Shown here: positions 49,596-57,964 of the stretch, one piece after another
Layout: every line of letters begins with the position of its first letter
Position numbering within the stretch: the stretch's first letter is position 1
Source of the DNA: Nocardia salmonicida NBRC 13393
GTDB lineage: Bacteria > Actinomycetota > Actinomycetes > Mycobacteriales > Mycobacteriaceae
Direction of reading: 5' to 3'
Assembly: GCF_001613085.1 (NCBI RefSeq)
Contig: NZ_BDBR01000042.1
Location: forward strand, 46,942-110,941
DNA length: 64,000 nt
Program-made: the position numbers and the translations under genes
Notes under the pieces: model-generated
Seen by the model: the letters and a program-made list of their open reading frames with translations, nothing else
The model's database searches: none
What the model was told of the DNA's origin: nothing

Positions 49596-50516
49596 GTGCC
49601 AACCAGTCGAGGCGCGGGCCGCTACGCGCCGAGCCCATCGGGCGAGCTGCACGTGGGAAACCTGCGTACCGCGGTGCTCGCCTGGCTTTTCGCGCGAACC
49701 TCGGGGCGCGAGTTCCTGATTCGTGTCGACGATCTGGACCGCGTTCGTCCCGGCGCCGCGCAGCGCCAGCTCGACGACCTCGCCGCGATCGGTATCGATT
49801 GGGACGGCCCGGTGGTCTACCAGTCCGACCGGCTGCCGGTCTACGCGGCCGCTGTCGCCGAACTCACCGCGGCCGGACGCACGTATGAATGCTTCTGTAC
49901 CCGACGCGAAATCCAGCAGGCAGCCACCGCACCGCACGGACCGATGGGCGCCTACCCCGGCACCTGCCGTCAGCTGAGCGAGGCCGAGCGCGCGGCCAAG
50001 CGGGCCGAAGGGCGCACCGGCGCAGTGCGATTGCGGGCCGAGGTCACCGAGTACGAGATCACCGATCTGCTGCACGGCCGATATCGAGGCGCTGTCGACG
50101 ATTTGGTGTTGCGTCGCGGCGACGGTATCCCCGCCTATAACCTCACCGTCGTCGTCGACGACGCCGCCCAAGGTGTTGACCAGGTGGTTCGCGGTGACGA
50201 CCTCCTGCCGTCCACCCCGCGCCAGGCCTATCTCGCGGAACTGCTCGGACTCACCGCTCCGACCTACGCCCATGTACCGCTGGTGCTCAACGAAGAAGGC
50301 AAGCGGCTCGCGAAACGTGACGGGGCCGTGAGCCTTTCGGATCAACGCGCCCTCGGTCACACTCCCGAGGACGTAGTGGCGGCGATCACGGAGTCCCTCG
50401 GATATACCGTCCGGACCACTGCCGAACTACGCGAAGTTTTCGACCCCGCACGCATCCCTGAGAAACCGTGGATACTCGAGCCTATCGGGTTGTTCCGACC
50501 AGAGGGATGTCCGTAA
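49596..50516 (+). CDS. gluQ: Glutamyl-Q tRNA(Asp) synthetase
   Basis: 306 residues. It is a truncated glutamyl-tRNA synthetase without the anticodon-binding domain. The HIGH-type motif is YAPSPSGELHVGN and the KMSKS-type is GKRLAKRDGAVSL; a zinc site includes ECFCTRREI and YPGTC. The enzyme attaches glutamate to queuosine at position 34 of tRNA-Asp. GTG 49596 lies six bases after TAGGAT (49584-49589), so it is leaderless. yhhQ and tgt, which supply queuosine, lie within 5 kb. Confidence 0.94.
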   Translation: MPTSRGAGRYAPSPSGELHVGNLRTAVLAWLFARTSGREFLIRVDDLDRVRPGAAQRQLDDLAAIGIDWDGPVVYQSDRLPVYAAAVAELTAAGRTYECFCTRREIQQAATAPHGPMGAYPGTCRQLSEAERAAKRAEGRTGAVRLRAEVTEYEITDLLHGRYRGAVDDLVLRRGDGIPAYNLTVVVDDAAQGVDQVVRGDDLLPSTPRQAYLAELLGLTAPTYAHVPLVLNEEGKRLAKRDGAVSLSDQRALGHTPEDVVAAITESLGYTVRTTAELREVFDPARIPEKPWILEPIGLFRPEGCP

Positions 50517-50561
50517 CGTACGCATTGACCGATCTAGAAGATCAATACGAGGACTGAGATT

Positions 50562-51284
50562 ATGACCAGCGGTGGTTACGACCCCAACCAGTACCCGCAG
50601 GGCGGTCAGCCCGGCGGCTACGGCCAGGACCCCTACGGCCAGCAGCAGCCGCAGCCCGGCTACGGCCAGCAGCAGCCGTACGGCCAGCCCGGACACGGCG
50701 GCGCACCCCAGCCCGGTTACGGCCAGCCGGACCCGTACGGTCAGCAGCAGCCGGCCTACGGGCAGGACCCGTACGGTCAGCAGCAGGGCTACCCGCAGCA
50801 GGGCCAATACGGTCAGCAGCAGGGCCAGTACGGTCAGCAGCAGGGCTTCGGCGGCGTGCAGTCCGCGGATCTGGGAATCCGGATCGGCGCGCGCCTGATC
50901 GATTACCTGATCGTCGGCATCCCCGTCGCGATCCTGCTCGGACTCATCGTCGGCAGTGGCACCGGCGGCCAGATCGTCACCACTTTGATCTTGTCGCTGG
51001 CCATCTACGGTTACTTCGTGGCCATGGAGGTCACGCAGAACGGTCAGACACTGGGCAAGAAGATCCTCGGCCTGCGCGTGCTCGCACCCGGCGGTGCGTC
51101 GAGCCTGACGCCCGAGCAGTCTCTCAAGCGCAACCTCTTCACGATCGTCGGCCTGATCCCCTGCGTCGGCGGCCTCGTCAGCCTCGGCCTTGCCATCTAC
51201 ATCATGGTCACGATCAGCAACGACCCGAACAATCAGGGCTGGCACGACAAGTTCGCCGGCGGCACGCAGGTCGTCAAGGGCTGA
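50562..51284 (+). CDS. RDD family membrane protein
   Basis: 240 residues. A cytoplasmic tail of about 100 residues built from Gly/Tyr/Gln/Pro repeats (QGQYGQQQGQYGQQQGF) precedes an RDD domain: LGIRIGARLIDYLIVGIP with the Arg-Asp pair, then GKKILGLRVL and three membrane helices. RDD proteins are small membrane proteins thought to act in transport or stress; function here is unknown. The ATG has GAGGA about nine bases upstream. A strong terminator follows. Confidence 0.88.
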   Translation: MTSGGYDPNQYPQGGQPGGYGQDPYGQQQPQPGYGQQQPYGQPGHGGAPQPGYGQPDPYGQQQPAYGQDPYGQQQGYPQQGQYGQQQGQYGQQQGFGGVQSADLGIRIGARLIDYLIVGIPVAILLGLIVGSGTGGQIVTTLILSLAIYGYFVAMEVTQNGQTLGKKILGLRVLAPGGASSLTPEQSLKRNLFTIVGLIPCVGGLVSLGLAIYIMVTISNDPNNQGWHDKFAGGTQVVKG

Positions 51285-51307
51285 TTTCCCTTTACCTGAC
51301 GAAAACG

Positions 51308-51342
51308 GCAGGGGCGCTTCCGGATTCCGGAAGCGCCCCTGC
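51308..51342. terminator. Bidirectional terminator, 16-base perfect stem
   Basis: GCAGGGGCGCTTCCGG pairs perfectly with 51327-51342 around a three-base loop ATT, flanked by AAAAC and CGTTT. It separates the convergent RDD and DUF4190 genes. Confidence 0.92.
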
Positions 51343-51354
51343 TGCGTTTCGACG

Positions 51355-51948
51355 TCAGTATGTGGTGGACGAATCCAGGCCACCAGCGATGCCGAGCACC
51401 ACGAAGAACAGGATGTAGAGGATCCAGCCCACGATCGCGGCGACACCGATCCAGATGCCTGCCTGCGCCATGCCCTTACCTTCGCCGCCGCGCTCCTTGA
51501 TCTGGTTGAGCGCCATCACGCCGAGGATGATGCCGACGATCGCGCCGAGGCCACAGCTGCACAGGCCGATCAGCGAGGAGACCAGCGCGCCGATCGCCAG
51601 CCCGTTGGTGCCCTGCGGCTGCGGGTACTGCCCGTACGGCTGATAGGCACCCGCGGCCGGATAACCGCCGTAGGCAGGAGGCTGCCCGTAAGCGGGCGGC
51701 TGCTGCGGATATTGCGGCTGGCTGGGCTGCTGGTACTGCGGCTGCGACGGCGGCTGCTGCGGGTACTGCGGCTGCGAGGGTGGCGGCGCCGGCTGCTGGG
51801 GATACTGCGGCGACGACGGGTAATTGGAAGGCTGCGACGGCTGGGCGGTCGGATGCTGCGGCACCGAACCCGGCGCGCCGGACTCCGGAGACACGCCGGA
51901 GCCGCCGTACTGCTTCCACCACTCGTCGGAATCGCCGGGATTCGTCAT
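51355..51948 (-). CDS. DUF4190 membrane protein with P/Q/Y-rich tail
   Basis: 197 residues. About 110 residues of Pro/Gln/Tyr-rich tail with PQYPQQPPSQPQYQQ-type repeats, then DUF4190: GLAIGALVSSLIGLCSCGLG and a second helix WIGVAAIVGWILYILFFVV. DUF4190 is a two-helix family of unknown function in actinobacteria. ATG 51948 is six bases after TACCCT (51955-51960), which supports this start over longer frames. The tail is like that of the RDD protein encoded opposite. Confidence 0.87.
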   Translation of the reverse strand: MTNPGDSDEWWKQYGGSGVSPESGAPGSVPQHPTAQPSQPSNYPSSPQYPQQPAPPPSQPQYPQQPPSQPQYQQPSQPQYPQQPPAYGQPPAYGGYPAAGAYQPYGQYPQPQGTNGLAIGALVSSLIGLCSCGLGAIVGIILGVMALNQIKERGGEGKGMAQAGIWIGVAAIVGWILYILFFVVLGIAGGLDSSTTY

Positions 51949-51972
51949 TGCTACAGGGTATTCCATCTGTGT

Positions 51973-52074
51973 CTTTTGAGCGCTGGCGCGCTCGGGTCGG
52001 GGCCCTTCGGGCCCCCGATCTTCCCTCCCTCCGGGTACTCCTTCGTCGCACCCTCCACTCAGTCCAGATCGGGG
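51973..52074. repeat. Dispersed intergenic repeat copy C
   Basis: The region holds a GC-rich hairpin (GGGGCCC-TTC-GGGCCCC, 51999-52015) and the pair CCCCGATCT (52013-52021) with AGATCGGGG (52066-52074). Bases 52021-52066 match the reverse complement of 17246-17291 at 42 of 46 positions. It fills the gap between the DUF4190 gene and the promoter of yhhQ. Confidence 0.75.
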
Positions 52075-52150
52075 CGGGCCCCTCGGGTAGGACATATCGG
52101 GTTTACCGGGTCCGGGTAGTGCACCGGGTCAGGGTTGGGAGAATGGGGGC

Positions 52151-52924
52151 GTGACTGATACAAACTCGCTCGACAAACCAGCTGAATCTGGGCACCCCGC
52201 GCCGGAACATGCGGCATTCGCCCAGGTTGCGCGGGGGTTCTATCCGGTAATCGTCGCCCTGTTCACCGCGACGCTGATCATCTCCAACATCTGTGCCACC
52301 AAGGGCGTGGAGTTCTTCACCGACAGTTCGGTGATGCTCGGCCCGATCCAGATCCTGCCGATCGCGACCGACGGCGCCTTCTTCCTGTTCCCGCTGGCCT
52401 ACATCCTCGGCGACGTGCTCAGCGAGGTCTACGGTTTCCGCGCCACCCGCCACGCCATCTACACCGGTTTCGGCGCGCTGCTGCTCACCGTCGGCTGCTT
52501 CTATATCGCCATCCAGCTGCCCCCCGCCGGCTTCTACGAGAACCAGGAAGCCTTCCGCACGGTCCTCGGCACCACCCCCCAGCTGGTGCTCGCCGGTCTC
52601 GCCGGCTACTTCGTCGGCCAGTTGCTCAACTCGGCCACCCTGGTGCTGATCAAAGAGCGCACCAAGGAAAAGCACCTGTGGGCCCGCCTGATCGGTTCCA
52701 CCGTCGTGGGCGAGTTCGCCGACACCCTGATCTTCTGCTCGATCGCCGCCACCGCCATCGGCATCAACACCTGGCAGTCGTTCATCAACTACGTCATCGT
52801 CGGCTTCCTGTGGAAAACCCTGTGCGAGGTACTCGTCATGCCGATCACCTACCGTGTCATCGCGATCCTCAAGAAGACCGAACCGACCTACGCCCCGGCG
52901 AAGGTCGACGCCCTGCACGACTAG
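52151..52924 (+). CDS. yhhQ: Queuosine precursor transporter
   Basis: 257 residues with about six membrane helices. The family (YhhQ/VUT) blocks TLIISNICATKGVEF, LAYILGDVLSEVYGFRATRH and GEFADTLIFCSIAATAIG are clear. It imports queuine or preQ-type bases. It faces tgt across 36 bases, and gluQ is 2 kb upstream, so the three likely serve queuosine salvage. GTG 52151 lies six bases after GAGAAT (52139-52144), a likely leaderless start. Confidence 0.92.
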   Translation: MTDTNSLDKPAESGHPAPEHAAFAQVARGFYPVIVALFTATLIISNICATKGVEFFTDSSVMLGPIQILPIATDGAFFLFPLAYILGDVLSEVYGFRATRHAIYTGFGALLLTVGCFYIAIQLPPAGFYENQEAFRTVLGTTPQLVLAGLAGYFVGQLLNSATLVLIKERTKEKHLWARLIGSTVVGEFADTLIFCSIAATAIGINTWQSFINYVIVGFLWKTLCEVLVMPITYRVIAILKKTEPTYAPAKVDALHD

Positions 52925-52935
52925 TTCGCGGTGCC

Positions 52936-52961
52936 GGCGGCGGATCGGAAGGTCCGCCGCC
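52936..52961. terminator. Convergent hairpin between yhhQ and tgt
   Basis: GGCGGCGGA pairs with TCCGCCGCC around an eight-base loop. It just touches the tgt stop codon. No long U-tract is present. Confidence 0.5.
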
Positions 52962-54214
52962 TACTCCCCCGGCACCTTGATCCGCCCTCGCCACTGCCCC
53001 ATGAACTCCTTCTTGAACTCATCGAAGTACCCGCCCTCGATGCTGGCCCTGATCCGATCGACGAGCCGAATCGTGAAGCGCTCGTTGTGAATCGTGCACA
53101 GCGTCGCCGAGAGCATCTCCTTGGCCTTGAACAGGTGATGCAGGTAGGCGCGGGTGTAGTGCGCGCAGGTGTAGCAGTCGCAGTTCTCGTCGATCGGCGT
53201 GAAGTCCCGACGGAACCGCGCGGTGTTGATGTTGAAACGACCCTCGTCGACGTAGATCGCGGCATTGCGCGCCACCCGTGACGGATTGACGCAGTCGAAG
53301 GTGTCCGCCCCGTTCTCGATCGCGGTGAACATGTCCTCGGGCTCACTGATTCCCAGCATGTGGCGCGGTTTCGACTCGGGCAGCTCATCACAGCACCACC
53401 CGACGGTCGTGCCGAGATTGTGCTTCTCCAGGGCGCCGCCGATGCCGTAACCGTCGAATTCCGTTCCGCCGCTACCCCGGATCGTCTCCAGCTCACGACA
53501 AGCCTTGCGCCGCAGGTCTTCGTACTGCGCGCCCTGGATCACCGCGAACAGCGCCTGGTACGGCCGATGACCGCGCGCGGCGGTGAGCCGTTCGTGTTCA
53601 TCGATACAACGCTGTGCCCATTCGTGCGTGCGCTGCAACGACTTCTCCTGATAGCCGCGGGTATTCATCAACGTGGTCAGCTCGTCGAAGGCGAACATGA
53701 TGTCGGCCCCCAGCTGGTGCTGGATCCCCATCGACACCTCCGGCGTGAATCGATGCTTCGAGCCGTCCAGATGCGAACGGAAGGTGACCCCGTCGTCGTC
53801 GACGGTGGCCAGCCGCTCCTTGCCCGCCGCGATCACCTGGTCGGACCGGATGTCCACGGCCTCCATGGCAAGGACCTTCTTGAACCCGACCCCCAGCGAC
53901 ATCACCTGGAACCCACCGCTGTCGGTGAAGGTGGGTCCCGGCCAGTTCATGAACTTGCTGAGCCCACCCGCGTCGTCGACCACATCGGCGCCGGGCTGCA
54001 GGTACAGGTGATAGGCATTGGCCAGCAGCGCCTGTGCCCCGATCTCCTTCATCGTCTCCGGCAGGACAGCCTTCACCGAAGCCTTCGTCCCCACCGGGAT
54101 GAAAGCGGGCGTGGCGATCTCGCCGTGTGGGGTGCCGATCACCCCGGTCCGACCATGCCTGCCCCCGTCGAGACGGGTGCCTACTTCGAAGGAGAACTCA
54201 CTGCTGTCGGCCAC
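52961..54214 (-). CDS. tgt: tRNA-guanine transglycosylase
   Basis: 417 residues. It swaps guanine at position 34 of GUN tRNAs for a queuosine base. TFTDSGGFQVMSLG holds the general acid/base Asp, DTFDCVNPSRVAR the nucleophilic Asp, and CDCYTCAHYTRAYLHHL the zinc site (three Cys and a His). The length is a little above the typical bacterial enzyme because of a short insert. GTG 54214 lies six bases after CACGAT (54221-54226). The zinc and catalytic residues are complete. Confidence 0.96.
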   Translation of the reverse strand: MADSSEFSFEVGTRLDGGRHGRTGVIGTPHGEIATPAFIPVGTKASVKAVLPETMKEIGAQALLANAYHLYLQPGADVVDDAGGLSKFMNWPGPTFTDSGGFQVMSLGVGFKKVLAMEAVDIRSDQVIAAGKERLATVDDDGVTFRSHLDGSKHRFTPEVSMGIQHQLGADIMFAFDELTTLMNTRGYQEKSLQRTHEWAQRCIDEHERLTAARGHRPYQALFAVIQGAQYEDLRRKACRELETIRGSGGTEFDGYGIGGALEKHNLGTTVGWCCDELPESKPRHMLGISEPEDMFTAIENGADTFDCVNPSRVARNAAIYVDEGRFNINTARFRRDFTPIDENCDCYTCAHYTRAYLHHLFKAKEMLSATLCTIHNERFTIRLVDRIRASIEGGYFDEFKKEFMGQWRGRIKVPGE

Positions 54215-54246
54215 GGCCCCATCGTGCCAGGGCGGAGACGGCGGTA

Positions 54247-56151
54247 TTACTGAGCCGCCGCGAACTGGGCGTTGTACAGGTTGTAGTACGGTCCGCGCTC
54301 GGCGAGCAGCCGGTCGTGGGTGCCGTGTTCGACGATGCGCCCCTTGTCCATCACGACGATCAGATCCGCGTCTCGAATCGTCGACAGACGATGCGCGATC
54401 ACGAAACTGGTGCGATCGCGACGCAGGGCCGCGGTGGCATGCTGGACCAGCGACTCGGTGCGGGTGTCGACCGAGCTGGTCGCCTCGTCCAGGATGAGGA
54501 TCGACGGCTTGGCCAAGAACGCGCGGGCGATCGTGATCAGCTGCTTCTCGCCCGCGCTCACCCCGCCGCCCTCTTCGTCGATGACTGTGTCGTACCCGTT
54601 GGGCAGCGAGTGCACGAACCGGTCCACGTAGGCGGCGCGGGCCGCGGCCTGGATGTCGGCTTCGGAGGCCGTCGGGTTGCCGTAGGCGATGTTCTCGCGG
54701 ATGGTGCCCTTGAACAGCCAGGTGTCCTGCAACACCATGCCGATGCGCGAGCGCAGGTGGTCGCGGGTGATGGTGGTGATGTCGACGTCGTCGATCGCGA
54801 TGGTGCCCGCGTCGAGTTCGTAGAAGCGCATCAGCAGGTTCACCAGGGTGGTCTTGCCCGCGCCGGTGGGGCCGACGATGGCGACCACATGACCGGGATC
54901 GGCAACCAGCGAAAGCCGTTCGATGACAGGCGTTTCCGGGCTGTAACCGAAGGACACCGCTTCGAACTCCACCCGACCGCGATCCACCGGGCGCGAGTTC
55001 TCCACCAGCGGATCGGGACTCTGTTCCTCGGCATCGAGGATCTCGAAGATCCGCTCCGCCGAGGCGACGCCGGACTGCAGCAGGTTCGCCATCGCACCGA
55101 TCTGGGTGAGCGGCTGACTGAACTGGCGCGAGTACTGGATGAACGCCTGGACGTCGCCGAGCGACAGGTTGCCCGTGGCCACCCGCAGCCCGCCGATCAG
55201 CGCGATGAACACGAAGTTCACGTTTCCGAGGAACATGATGGCGGGCATGATCAGGCCGGAGATGAACTGCGCTTTGAAGCTCGCGTCGTAGAGCTTCTGA
55301 TTGCGGTGGTCGAATTCCTCGCCGACCTCACGAGCACGACCGAAGGCGGTGATGATCTCGTGGCCGGTGTAGGCCTCTTCCACCGAGGAGTTCACCTCTC
55401 CGGTGAACTTCCACTGGTTGACGAAGTGCGGCTTGGATCGCTTGGCGATCTGCGCGGTGACCACGATCGCGGCGGGCACGGTGAGCAGCGCGATCAGCGC
55501 CAGCAGCGGCGAGATCCAGAACATCATGATCAGGATGCCGATCACCGAGAACAACGAGACCAGCAGCTGACTCATCGTCTGCTGCAAGCTCTGCGAGACG
55601 TTGTCGACGTCGTTGGTGACACGGCTGAGCACGTCACCACGTGGTGCGGTGTCGAAATAGCGCAGCGGCAGCCGGTGCAGCTTCTGCTCCACGTCGTCGC
55701 GCAGCCGCTTCACGGTCCGGTTGATGGCGATATTGAGCAGGTAGCCCTGCAGCCACCCGAACACCGCGGCGGCCACGTACAGAGCGAGCACGAGCATCAG
55801 CACGCGCCCGACAGCGTCGAAATCCACGCCGGTACCGGGGATCACGTTCATCGCCGAGAGCATGTCGGCGCGGGTGGTCTGGCCCTGCTCGCGCAGCAGC
55901 TCGATGGTCTGGTCCTTGGTGAGCCCGGGTTCGAGCTGCTTGCCGACGAAGCCGTCGAACACCAGGTTCGTCGCCTTGCCGAGCAGATACGGGCCGAGCG
56001 TATTGAGCACCACCGAGGTGATCACCAGCGCGACGATCAGGCCGACGGTGAACTTTTCGGGCGCCAGCCTGCGCAGTAGTCGCTTCAGCGACGGTGTGAA
56101 CGACTTGGCCTTCGTTCCCGGCGCTCCGGGAACGGGTCCACCTGGCCTCAT
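54247..56151 (-). CDS. ABC exporter half-transporter (canonical Walker B subunit)
   Basis: 634 residues: a type IV transmembrane domain of six helices, then the nucleotide domain with Walker A VGPTGAGKTTLVNL and Walker B ILILDEATSSVD with the catalytic Glu. Its signature is degenerate, VSAGEKQL. It overlaps the upstream subunit by four bases (ATGA at 56148-56151) and pairs with it as a heterodimer. N-terminal residues are Gly/Pro-rich. It probably expels lipids, peptides or drugs; substrates are unknown. Confidence 0.9.
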   Translation of the reverse strand: MRPGGPVPGAPGTKAKSFTPSLKRLLRRLAPEKFTVGLIVALVITSVVLNTLGPYLLGKATNLVFDGFVGKQLEPGLTKDQTIELLREQGQTTRADMLSAMNVIPGTGVDFDAVGRVLMLVLALYVAAAVFGWLQGYLLNIAINRTVKRLRDDVEQKLHRLPLRYFDTAPRGDVLSRVTNDVDNVSQSLQQTMSQLLVSLFSVIGILIMMFWISPLLALIALLTVPAAIVVTAQIAKRSKPHFVNQWKFTGEVNSSVEEAYTGHEIITAFGRAREVGEEFDHRNQKLYDASFKAQFISGLIMPAIMFLGNVNFVFIALIGGLRVATGNLSLGDVQAFIQYSRQFSQPLTQIGAMANLLQSGVASAERIFEILDAEEQSPDPLVENSRPVDRGRVEFEAVSFGYSPETPVIERLSLVADPGHVVAIVGPTGAGKTTLVNLLMRFYELDAGTIAIDDVDITTITRDHLRSRIGMVLQDTWLFKGTIRENIAYGNPTASEADIQAAARAAYVDRFVHSLPNGYDTVIDEEGGGVSAGEKQLITIARAFLAKPSILILDEATSSVDTRTESLVQHATAALRRDRTSFVIAHRLSTIRDADLIVVMDKGRIVEHGTHDRLLAERGPYYNLYNAQFAAAQ

Positions 56152-57881
56152 CGGGCTTCCTCCACGCTCAGCTGGGACTCGACGATCTCGCGGTACTCCG
56201 AGCAGCGCTGCATCAATTGGTCATGGGTACCGATGCCCGCCATCGCGCCGTCTTCGAGCACGACGATCTGGTCGGCATCGCGAATCGTCTGAATCCGCTG
56301 GGCCACGATGATCACCGACGCGTCGGCGGTCTCGGGCTTCAGCGCGGCACGCAGCCGGGCGTCGGTGGCGACATCGAGCGCGGAGAAGGAATCGTCGAAC
56401 AGGTAGATGCGCGGCCGGCGCACCAGCGCGCGGGCGATACACAACCGCTGGCGCTGACCGCCCGAGACCGTGGTGCCGCCCTGGGCCACCGGAGTGTCGA
56501 GACCCTGCGGCATCTCACTCACGAAATCGGCCGCCTGGGCGACCTCGAGCGCGTGCCAGAGTTCTTCGTCGGTGGCGTCGGGCTTGCCGTAGCGCAGGTT
56601 GGTCGCGATGGTGCCGGAGAACAAGTAGGCCTTCTGCGGCACCAATCCGATCTCACCCCGCAGGAGTTCGAGGTCGAGGTGGCGCACGTCGGTGTCGCCG
56701 ACGTAGACCGCGCCGTCGGTGACGTCGATCAGGCGCGGGATCAGGTTGATCAGTGTGGTCTTGCCCGCGCCGGTCGAACCGACGACGGCAGTGGTGGTAC
56801 CGGGCGTGACCTGGAATCGGATACCGCGCAGCACCGGCTTCTCCGCGCCGGGGTAGGCGAATTCGGCGAACTGCATGTCGACCGTTGCCGGGTCGCCCTT
56901 GAACACCTGCGGCAGTCGCGGCGGGCGAACCGAGGACTCGGTCTCGAGCACCGCGCCGATCCGATCGGCGGAGACGGCCGCACGCGGGGCCATCATCGCC
57001 AGGAACGAGGCCATCATGACGGCCATCAGGATCTGCATGACGTAGGACAGCATCGCGGTGAGCGAGCCGATCTGCATCGTGCCGTTGTCCACATGGTGAC
57101 CGCCGAACCAGATCACCCCGACGGCGGTCAGATTACTGATCAACATCACGGTGGGAAACATCAGCGCCATCAGCTTGCCGACGCGCAGCGAAGCATCGGT
57201 GAGTGCGGTATTGGCCATTCCGAAGCGCCAGACCTCCTGCCGCTCACGCACGAACGCCCGCACCACCCTGATGCCGGTGATCTGCTCCCGCAGCACCCGG
57301 TTGACGCTGTCGATCCGGGCCTGCATCTCCCGGAACCCGGGCACCATCTTGGTCACGATCGTGCCCATGGACAGCGCGAGAAGTGGCACCGCGATCAACA
57401 GCAACCACGACAGCTCGAGATCCTCACGCAACGCCATGATGACGCCGCCGACGCACATGATCGGCGCCATCACCAGGATCGTCACCGACATCACGATGAG
57501 CAGTTGGACCTGCTGGATATCGTTGGTCGAGCGGGTGATCAGCGACGGCGCGCCGAACATCCCGACCTCCCTGGCCGAGAACGTCTCCACCCGGTGCAGC
57601 ACGCCACCGCGCATATCCCGACCGGCGCCCATCGCCGCCTGCGCGCCGAAATACACCGACGCCGACGAGGCCACGATCTGCACGCAGCTCACCGCGAGCA
57701 TCCACAATCCGGTGGTCCAGATGTAACCGATATCACCCTTGGTCACCCCGTTGTCGATGAGGTCGGCATTGAGACTGGGCAGGTAGAGCATCGCGATAAC
57801 CGAGATCAGCTGGAGTACGAGGACAGCCACCAGCTGGGCGCGGTACGGGGCCAGATAGGTCCGCAGCAGGGTGATCAACAT
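56148..57881 (-). CDS. ABC exporter half-transporter (degenerate Walker B subunit)
   Basis: 577 residues: six-helix transmembrane domain, Walker A VGSTGAGKTTLINL, an intact signature VSGGQRQRLCIARAL, but Walker B IYLFDDSFSALD has Asp in place of the catalytic Glu. Combined with the partner subunit this gives one functional and one degenerate ATP site, as in TmrAB- and BmrCD-type exporters. The ATG 57881 is nine bases after TAGCCT (57891-57896). Two DnaA boxes lie upstream. Confidence 0.9.
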   Translation of the reverse strand: MLITLLRTYLAPYRAQLVAVLVLQLISVIAMLYLPSLNADLIDNGVTKGDIGYIWTTGLWMLAVSCVQIVASSASVYFGAQAAMGAGRDMRGGVLHRVETFSAREVGMFGAPSLITRSTNDIQQVQLLIVMSVTILVMAPIMCVGGVIMALREDLELSWLLLIAVPLLALSMGTIVTKMVPGFREMQARIDSVNRVLREQITGIRVVRAFVRERQEVWRFGMANTALTDASLRVGKLMALMFPTVMLISNLTAVGVIWFGGHHVDNGTMQIGSLTAMLSYVMQILMAVMMASFLAMMAPRAAVSADRIGAVLETESSVRPPRLPQVFKGDPATVDMQFAEFAYPGAEKPVLRGIRFQVTPGTTTAVVGSTGAGKTTLINLIPRLIDVTDGAVYVGDTDVRHLDLELLRGEIGLVPQKAYLFSGTIATNLRYGKPDATDEELWHALEVAQAADFVSEMPQGLDTPVAQGGTTVSGGQRQRLCIARALVRRPRIYLFDDSFSALDVATDARLRAALKPETADASVIIVAQRIQTIRDADQIVVLEDGAMAGIGTHDQLMQRCSEYREIVESQLSVEEAR

Positions 57882-57936
57882 GATGGACGAAGGCTACAGC
57901 GCGGCGATGACCCGCGCCTCGTACTTTTACCAGCCC

Positions 57937-57963
57937 TGTGGATAACTCTCAGCCTGTGGATAA
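57937..57963 (-). promoter_or_regulatory. Pair of exact DnaA boxes between ABC exporter and Rrf2 genes
   Basis: TGTGGATAA at 57937-57945 and 57955-57963, 18 bases apart, the same spacing as in the pair at 33728-33754. The second ends two bases before the Rrf2 stop codon. Confidence 0.6.
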
Positions 57964-57964
57964 C

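Noticed and set aside
50600..50850. Short CAGCAG-type tandem repeats, CRISPR-like at first sight
   Set aside because: They are coding repeats for the Gln/Tyr/Gly-rich tail of the RDD protein; there are no spacers.
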